In this document: in pieces, positions 57,929-64,000 of the stretch
How positions within the stretch are numbered: the stretch's first letter is position 1
Layout: each line of letters begins with the position of its first letter
Position numbers and translations under genes: made by a program
The notes under the pieces: model-generated
What the model was told of the DNA's origin: nothing
Databases searched by the model: none
Seen by the model: the letters and a program-made list of their open reading frames with translations, nothing else
Origin: Taenia hydatigena
Lineage: Eukaryota > Platyhelminthes > Cestoda > Cyclophyllidea > Taeniidae
Length of the DNA stretch: 64,000 nucleotides
Direction: 5' to 3'
NCBI GenBank assembly: GCA_036345935.2
Contig: JADWOT020001576.1
Location: forward strand, 124,666-188,665

Positions 57929-59651
57929 CTGCGGTTTCAAACAGGGAGGAAAAAAGGCGAAAGAGGAGTTAGATTGGCCTCACAGTAGCATCAACACATT
58001 GCGCCGTTGCGTGTCGTCGTGTGTGAAAGTTACACGATCGTCATACCTCGACTGATCGTCCTTCGCCGTCCAATGGTAAAGAAAGATGCAAACAAAGCAG
58101 ACGCTGTGGAGAGAACGATTCCCCAAACAAAGGCTCAACCATTTCCGTCCTCATGCCAGGGCTGTTTAATTTAAGGCCTAAAAAGTAACCAAATTGCCTC
58201 CCATTTTGACGCTGCTAGCTCACTGCACCTGTTAGCATAATTGAGGAGCTGCAAACTGAGGCTGCTTCACTCCTGCACAATTAGGCTCTTTGATACTCGG
58301 GCTGCGGTGGTGGCCGAATCCTCTCATTTCGCCAAACCCTCTGATTGTGACAATGCAGCTTCGTACAACGCTGTCGTCACGGTACAACCTGATTTAGTTC
58401 TTCCAAAAGGGTTCATATTGCTTTCCCTATTAACCGCTACTCCAATAACGGAGGCAGAATGTCTGTCCGCGTAACAACAAGGATGAGGACATTGTCATCT
58501 AGACGTGAAACGTCCCGACATCAAAGTGGTGGTTGACGTCAAAAATCCACCTCCTCACCCTGTTCTCCCCGTACATAAACCAGGTTATGAGGCTGCACGG
58601 ATTGGTTTGCAAACGAAGTCCAACGCAGCTGACCAGATGGAGGATTCGGATGACTCATCGCCCGGATATCTCAGGATTTATATTACTCACGTTCATTTCA
58701 CAATCGTCAGCAAGTGTTGATCGAGCAAATTCCACCTTCACCATGTCACGTGAGTATGAGCCAATGAGCCAACGTGACTGAAATGTGAGTAGTGCGACGC
58801 CGCAGCATCTCTCTTGGTGGCAGTGCTTCATGCTACTTGAGCATGCACATGTCGCCTTTTGACCCTTCGTTTAGTTCTCTTGCCCATTTCCTGACTCCTC
58901 ACAGTGTTGTTCAGTAGGAACAAGACTGCATCCCAAACATCCCAAATAAAGTGAAATGACCAAAAGAAGGGTGATTGGTGCAGAGTTGCTGGTCTCACGC
59001 CTCTAACGTGGAGGCGGTTGCATTGGTGGATGAGGAGGTCCCACGACAGTCGTGCCCAATGCCAAATGCCGATGAGGCGAAATCACCAACAGATGCGGTG
59101 ATGACTGCATGAGCATTCTCAGTTGACACTAAGTGCACGTCTCACGTCATCGCGAAGATGCGCATTAGGAAAAGCATTCGTGCCAAGGACAGAGCAAGTA
59201 AGGTTTGCGAGATTGCACAGCGCCTCAATAGTAAGCAGATCTCCGCATTCCCGAGACAGTGGCAGTCTACCGATTGAAGCCTTGGGACAGGATTAGACTA
59301 AGGTATGCATGATGAGGTGGATGTGGTCGTTGGTCTGCATAGACTCAGTAAATCGTTGGCTATGAATGCGCTCACTTGGTAAGTGCATGGTGGGATTTCA
59401 ACGATTCTAGTAGAATAGTAGAGATGGCCACAATTTTGTGTGTTTCATGCTTTACACGCCAAATGGCGTGACACATCACGTGTTTCATAGTACGTGGCGA
59501 ATCGTCACGTTGTAAGGCCGCTCGCAGTAAAGGGGGGAAGGGGTGGAAGGTGAGGACACCATGACTGACGGATGGACGGATGGATGGATGGGAGGGGGGC
59601 GAGCGAGGCGTGACATGACGAGGGAACCAATGGTCACCTTTCACATGGGTG

Positions 59652-59659
59652 TATAAAAA
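59652..59659 (+). promoter_or_regulatory. TATA box of the 22-residue repeat gene
   Basis: TATAAAAA, starting 43 nt upstream of the ATG; a start of transcription about 30 nt on would fall at about 59682 (GAGCATCATA), giving a 5' leader of only about a dozen bases. Perfectly conserved in D1. Confidence 0.8.
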
Positions 59660-59694
59660 GACGCAGCATAGTTGAGGAGCATCATATCGTCGCG

Positions 59695-61467
59695 ATGCGG
59701 CTGGCTGTTGTGGTAGTTGCGCTGGTCTGCCTCACAGTTGGTGGTTTTGGTTACCCAAAATTACCACAATTACCGTCGTTGTGTGGTGGTGGTGGTGGTG
59801 GACACACCGTCCTTTCGCAGAAGGCCATGCAGGAGGCAAGGGACAGTGGCGCCGTCAGCAAGCAAGGCTGCTACGCTGCCAACCGTGACCACTGGCGCGC
59901 ATGCAAGCACGGCAAATGCCATCCATCAGGGTGGAGGAGGAGGAGTTGTGCTTCGAGTGGACTGTGCAGTGATTTGGGTGCCGAATGGGTCAAAGTGGGT
60001 GAGGTACGGGGCGATGATGCTCTAGCGCTGATCAAGTTCATGCAAGACAACAATGTGCCAATGCGCGCGTTGCCGAACGGGGAGCAGGAGTATTCCCTTG
60101 CAAGGAGCAGCGTGTATGACCCCGTGACTGGTCATGTTGAGCACATCATTTATCCTCCTCCGGTGCAGTCGCAGCCCCCATCCCCACTCCATCCCACTTC
60201 AGAGCACACTGTGGATCCAGCTCTTCTCCAATCAATGCTGCTCAATATGCCCAACTTGCGTCAACTCCTCATGTCAGTGGATCCTGCACTGCTGCAATCT
60301 GCTCTGGTGTACGTGCCGAGATTCGGCGCTTACGCCGCCAGCATGGACCCTTACGCTCTACAAGCTATGGTGGCATGGATGCCAAACATCCACGATGTGG
60401 TGGCAAGCATGGATCCTGCACTTCTTCAATCCATCGTCGCCAGCGTGCCAAACATCGACAGCATCTTGTTCGGTGTCGAGCCTCACGTGGGTGGTGATGG
60501 TGATGGTGGTGGTAATGGTGAGATGCCTCATGCGCACAGCCAGAAGTGTGTTGGCAGGAAGTGCGATGCTGTGAAGCAACGGTCTGTGGCTAAGACATCA
60601 AAGCCTACCATGACTACCACCACCACCACTACTCCTGCTACCACTGCTACTACGACGCCAATAACTGCTGCTACTACTTCGGCGCCTACCTCCACGACTG
60701 CGGAGCCCACTACCGCGACAACGTCAGAGCCTTCTACTCTCGAGTACGATACGCTCCAATTCATAGCCATCAATTACATTTATGACATTTTGTCCACTCT
60801 GCCAAATATTTCGCCTCGCTTTGCCAATGTCTTGTTAACCTTGGATCCACGCTTCGTTCAGTACGTAGTGGAGAACCATCAGAACCTGTCAGCTCTTCTG
60901 ACCAACATGGAGGCGAGCACCCTCCACTACGTCGCTCAGCATGTGCCCAAATTTGGTGCACTCCTCTGCCATCTGCCCTCAACCACATTGAAGGAGGTCT
61001 TCCACAAGCTCTCCAACATTGACGAATTCATGAGGGGCATGGATGCCGAGGTGGTGAAAGCTCTTGTGGCCAAAGTGCCCTCGCTCGCGAAATATGCACC
61101 TGCAGCAGCAATGACGACTGCAGCGCCAGTGGCCAATGCAACGGAGGAGCAGGAGGTGGAGGTGGAGCATCCTGCAGACGATGAGGAGAAGGAGGTGGAG
61201 GCAATTCCACTTGGCAGGCTCATATTCACAGACGAGGAGCTAGAATTGGTGCGCGCCAAAATACCCCTCATTGATGAGGTGATTCGCATCTCGGATGCAC
61301 ATGAAGTCGTCGAAGCGCTCGATATGGCGCCAAACATCGCGAAAACCCTGATCAATTTGGACTCTACGAAGCTGGACAAGATTAATTCGCGTCTCTCCAA
61401 TGACATCATGCCACTCAATCTACTGGTCGATACTGCGCGTTCGAACCCCCTTGTAGACATTGCGTGA
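59695..61467 (+). CDS. Secreted protein with twelve 22-residue repeats
   Basis: A single uninterrupted exon of 590 codons. Residues 1-19 are a signal peptide (MRLAVVVVALVCLTVGGFG). Residues 20-165 form an N-terminal region with a Gly6 tract (31-36) and six cysteines (30, 59, 70, 75, 85, 91). Then come 22-residue repeats: four at 173-260 (VDPALLQSMLLNMPNLRQLL is typical), a glycine/aspartate stretch with two more cysteines (285, 290), a Thr-rich, probably O-glycosylated linker at about 305-348, five repeats at 361-470, an acidic linker at 481-503, and three repeats at 511-576. The repeat consensus is roughly (V/M/L)D, L/V at 5-6, hydrophobic at 9-10, (V/M)P(N/K) at 13-15 and hydrophobic at 19-20, which suggests two short helices per unit. 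No known family is recognised; the stacked-repeat layout suggests an extracellular binding or structural protein. A frameshifted inverted twin lies at 34292-36134. Confidence 0.85.
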   Translation: MRLAVVVVALVCLTVGGFGYPKLPQLPSLCGGGGGGHTVLSQKAMQEARDSGAVSKQGCYAANRDHWRACKHGKCHPSGWRRRSCASSGLCSDLGAEWVKVGEVRGDDALALIKFMQDNNVPMRALPNGEQEYSLARSSVYDPVTGHVEHIIYPPPVQSQPPSPLHPTSEHTVDPALLQSMLLNMPNLRQLLMSVDPALLQSALVYVPRFGAYAASMDPYALQAMVAWMPNIHDVVASMDPALLQSIVASVPNIDSILFGVEPHVGGDGDGGGNGEMPHAHSQKCVGRKCDAVKQRSVAKTSKPTMTTTTTTTPATTATTTPITAATTSAPTSTTAEPTTATTSEPSTLEYDTLQFIAINYIYDILSTLPNISPRFANVLLTLDPRFVQYVVENHQNLSALLTNMEASTLHYVAQHVPKFGALLCHLPSTTLKEVFHKLSNIDEFMRGMDAEVVKALVAKVPSLAKYAPAAAMTTAAPVANATEEQEVEVEHPADDEEKEVEAIPLGRLIFTDEELELVRAKIPLIDEVIRISDAHEVVEALDMAPNIAKTLINLDSTKLDKINSRLSNDIMPLNLLVDTARSNPLVDIA

Positions 61468-61666
61468 ATGCGATGCTACTGTTGGCACAACAGTTGTTCG
61501 TTGGTAGTCTATTCCCTTCTGAAGAAGGACCCTCCTCCCTCCCTAATTGGTTCGTGTGATAATCGTTCACTCTTCGATGTTTACTACAAATGTTCTCTGT
61601 GTGACTGCAGTTCTCACTTGATGTTTGATGGGGAAGTGGAGTAGTCATTCGAAGGCAGAATAGATA

Positions 61667-63204
61667 GATGAATATGTGGAGTGCTTAGCTCAAAATTTTA
61701 CTAGAGGAAGACTTGACGTCAATTGGGTGGAAAGGGTTGGTTTTACGCACTGCCATTAGTCAGTGCTGGTAGTCGGTTAGGGCATGGCATCGTGGTGGCG
61801 GATTGGATTGTGGCGGCGTTAGTGAATCAGTTACACTGCAAAGTAGATCTTTGTAAGGCATCGAACCAGCACGCCATGATGGCACTTTGTTATCCAGCAA
61901 CAATTCTATGGTGCACAAGCATCAAGAAACATGTCCAGCAGGTCAATTTTGAACGGTGTTTCCTCACAGGAATGTATATAGCCACTATTATCAAAACCGT
62001 CATGCTTTATCTTCGTTTCACTACTTACTGCTCCAGACACCCATCCACTGACAGATCACTTACGAATGGGTAGTCGAGGCTTACAATCGAGCAATGACTC
62101 TTCCCATGACTTTCAGCTCGAAAAGCCGCCTACTCCGAATCGACATTGCTGACCGATTTCACTGAATCATGAACAAAACCATCGCATGTGACGAGTGCCT
62201 CGTAAGGACCTGCAATCCTATTCTGGTCAGTGGGGCTGCAATCACGACCGATTGATCCAGTTCAAAAGCGATGCGGTGCGTTCGGGAGAGAACAGATGGC
62301 TGCTACCACGCCAAAACCATACTTACTATTGATGAGTTCTCAAAATGCAATCAGCTGCGGAAGTGGGCAGTGGAGGAGGGTCTCGCCTGACCCTCTGCTT
62401 AAACGAAACCGCCGTCCTTTACCCTTATTGATACTTGGAGGATCGCATGTCACTACTCGTCACTCTACTCACACGTCATGATGCGCATACAACGCCTCTA
62501 ACGACTCAATATAACCAGCCTCACAGCCGAATTAACCTGAGGAAGTTGAAAACAACAGTGCGAAAATGAGCTGGTTTGTGTCTGATCATCATTCATTGTC
62601 ACTTCATGGCACATTGGGCACTGCATTGTCGGTTAAGTTATGAATTAATGGAAACAGTGTTGGATTAGCAAGAGGGTGGGTTTGGTTGGTGCTGATCAAA
62701 GCCTTATTGTAAAGCGTGGCGTGATGCAACCCCCATGTCAAGCCTCAGTGTGTGTCAAAGCTCTGTGAATGTTACGACACGGTCGATGACCCATGGCTTA
62801 TGACTCATCCGAGGGTTCCGTTGCATCAGCTAGTCTCTTGGTAATGCGAAACCATCGGTCCAGCTTCGAACGCTCAATGCATTGTCTAGCCAAGGAAGCG
62901 AGAATATGCGTTGCATGGGAACGACCACTAATCAAACTCTGGACTTTTCTCCACTAAGCAGCAATGTTCTAGTGTTGTCCCTACATGGATATCCACCCAT
63001 CCTGAGGCATTTGTCGTATCAGCAGTTTTGGAACATGATAAATTAAACTCCTATGAATCCTTAGCAGTGGTGAGTCCCAGACCAACTCATGAGCAGACAA
63101 CATTTACCCCTAATAGCAGACTGGTGACATTCTCTGCCTATTTAATTGCCTGAATAGAGTTGACAAGGAGGTCATGAATTGTCCACATTCTCTAGTGTGA
63201 ACAG
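61667..63204. other. Unassigned stretch
   Basis: Open frames at 61723-62073 and 62230-62481 have no known motif and no promoter cassette. No polyadenylation hexamer for the upstream gene was seen within about 300 bases of its stop. Confidence 0.35.
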
Positions 63205-64000
63205 ATATCTCCTATCGCGACACAAGCAAGGACCTAAATTATTTAAATACGAATGTTACAACCATGTTGGAGATCTTGCTCCTTAATTCATGTTCTTTTC
63301 CAGCAACTCCTCTGCTTGCAGTGGAGTGGCCGAACTATACCGTGAGACGTTGATAAGTTCTGTGAGTGGGTCTTCACTTTGCCTTGAAGAGCAGATTTTG
63401 CAACCATATCTTTGCTAAGGGTGGTTTTCTTCAGTCCTTCACAGCGTTGTCAGCAGACATTCCGCCCCACAATTATGTGCACTTATATCCTCAAAGCTGT
63501 CTCAAATGCTGCATGGGTAGGTGAAGAAGAGTCCGCTAATGTGGATGAGAAGAGATTCGGTGGTGTCCCCTAACCTAAGTTCCCAATATAACACTTGCCT
63601 TTGGCAACTAACTCTCTTTTGTCTTTTGCAGGAATAATGTAATAACCGTGAACTATGAAATGTTTCACAAGTAGGCCAATCGGTGCGGCTCGCATGAGGC
63701 GGTAGGAAGTGACTGCTGACGTCTGTTTTAGTGTCAAACGACCTACTGACTTCTCTGATAGCATCACACCTCAGCAACATTCCAATGACTGTCAACTTCT
63801 TCCAGAAAAATCAACCGCATCTGCCTTCATTTGACACCTATGCACTACTGCCATGCCGGTATTACTGCACTAGCAAACGTTCATGCTCTCTCCACCGCGT
63901 CTGCTGTGTTTGCGTCCTCCTTTACCATTGGACGGCGAAGGACAGCCGGTCGAGGTGAGTCGATCACGTGACACTCACAGCATTTAAACCTCGTCACTTC
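63205..64000. repeat. Inverted repeat F, right arm
   Basis: The reverse complement matches 53275 leftwards to about 52381, with a short loss just before the TATA-like box. It leads on the plus strand into the start of another F-box unit and continues outside the window. Confidence 0.8.
63981..63988 (+). promoter_or_regulatory. TATA-like box of an F-box unit beyond the window
   Basis: CATTTAAA followed by CCTCGTCACTTC, the family's upstream cassette. By the constant spacing, a start codon is expected about 52-56 nt on, at about 64033-64037, outside the window. Confidence 0.55.

Larger units (their letters stand above)
58116..61666 (+). repeat. Inverted duplication D, right arm (D2)
   Basis: Matches the reverse complement of 34183-37770. 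It carries the intact 22-residue repeat gene and, upstream at 58241-58720, the two conserved open frames of unknown status. The left breakpoint falls inside F-box upstream-type sequence (58050-58115 resembles 52530-52600). Confidence 0.92.

Noticed and set aside
1..64000. CRISPR array or bacterial defence island
   Set aside because: No regularly spaced short repeats. Repeats here are long, dispersed and gene-bearing, and spliced genes indicate a eukaryote.

Overview
The window looks like nuclear DNA of an invertebrate animal. It has spliced genes with short GT-AG introns (134-160 nt where they can be placed), TATA-type promoters 45-56 nt upstream of start codons, a tRNA-Tyr gene with a 12-nt anticodon-loop intron, decayed Ty3/gypsy-type retroelements, and many low-copy repeats. 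No bacterial operons or Shine-Dalgarno sites are seen. The species and phylum could not be assigned; a flatworm, arthropod or tardigrade would all fit.

The layout is a mosaic of segmental duplications. Block A (1-5055) returns inverted as A' (40445-45495). Block B (5070-9705) returns in direct orientation as B' (48010-52652). Block E (12777-13455) returns inverted as E' (21738-22400). Block D1 (34183-37770) returns inverted as D2 (58116-61666). Block F (about 52381-53275) returns inverted at 63205-64000 and runs off the window. A tRNA-Tyr gene sits at 19939-20023. About 13.5-27.5 kb, 32.6-34.2 kb and 53.3-56.8 kb hold little that can be named.

Two gene families account for nearly all recognisable coding sequence. 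(1) A multigene family of F-box proteins, seen at 12 loci plus a promoter at the right edge. Its upstream cassette is constant: a TATTTAA-like box, then 52-56 nt, then an ATG followed at once by a splice donor, so the first coding exon is the start codon alone. Only the copy at 846-1930 is intact; the others are stopped, deleted or reduced to fragments. (2) A single-exon secreted protein of 590 residues at 59695-61467, made of a six-cysteine N-terminal region and twelve 22-residue helical-looking repeats in three blocks separated by Thr-rich and acidic linkers. Its inverted twin at 34292-36134 is frameshifted. In both main inverted pairs (A/A' and D1/D2) exactly one copy of the main gene stays open.

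Retroelement relics and a recurring F-box 3' flank unit (called U3 here) travel with the F-box genes. This suggests that one composite unit, F-box gene plus U3 plus retroelement, was repeatedly copied. A possible small secreted lysine-rich peptide gene lies at 46767-47059. All identities were judged by eye; no alignment or database search was run.
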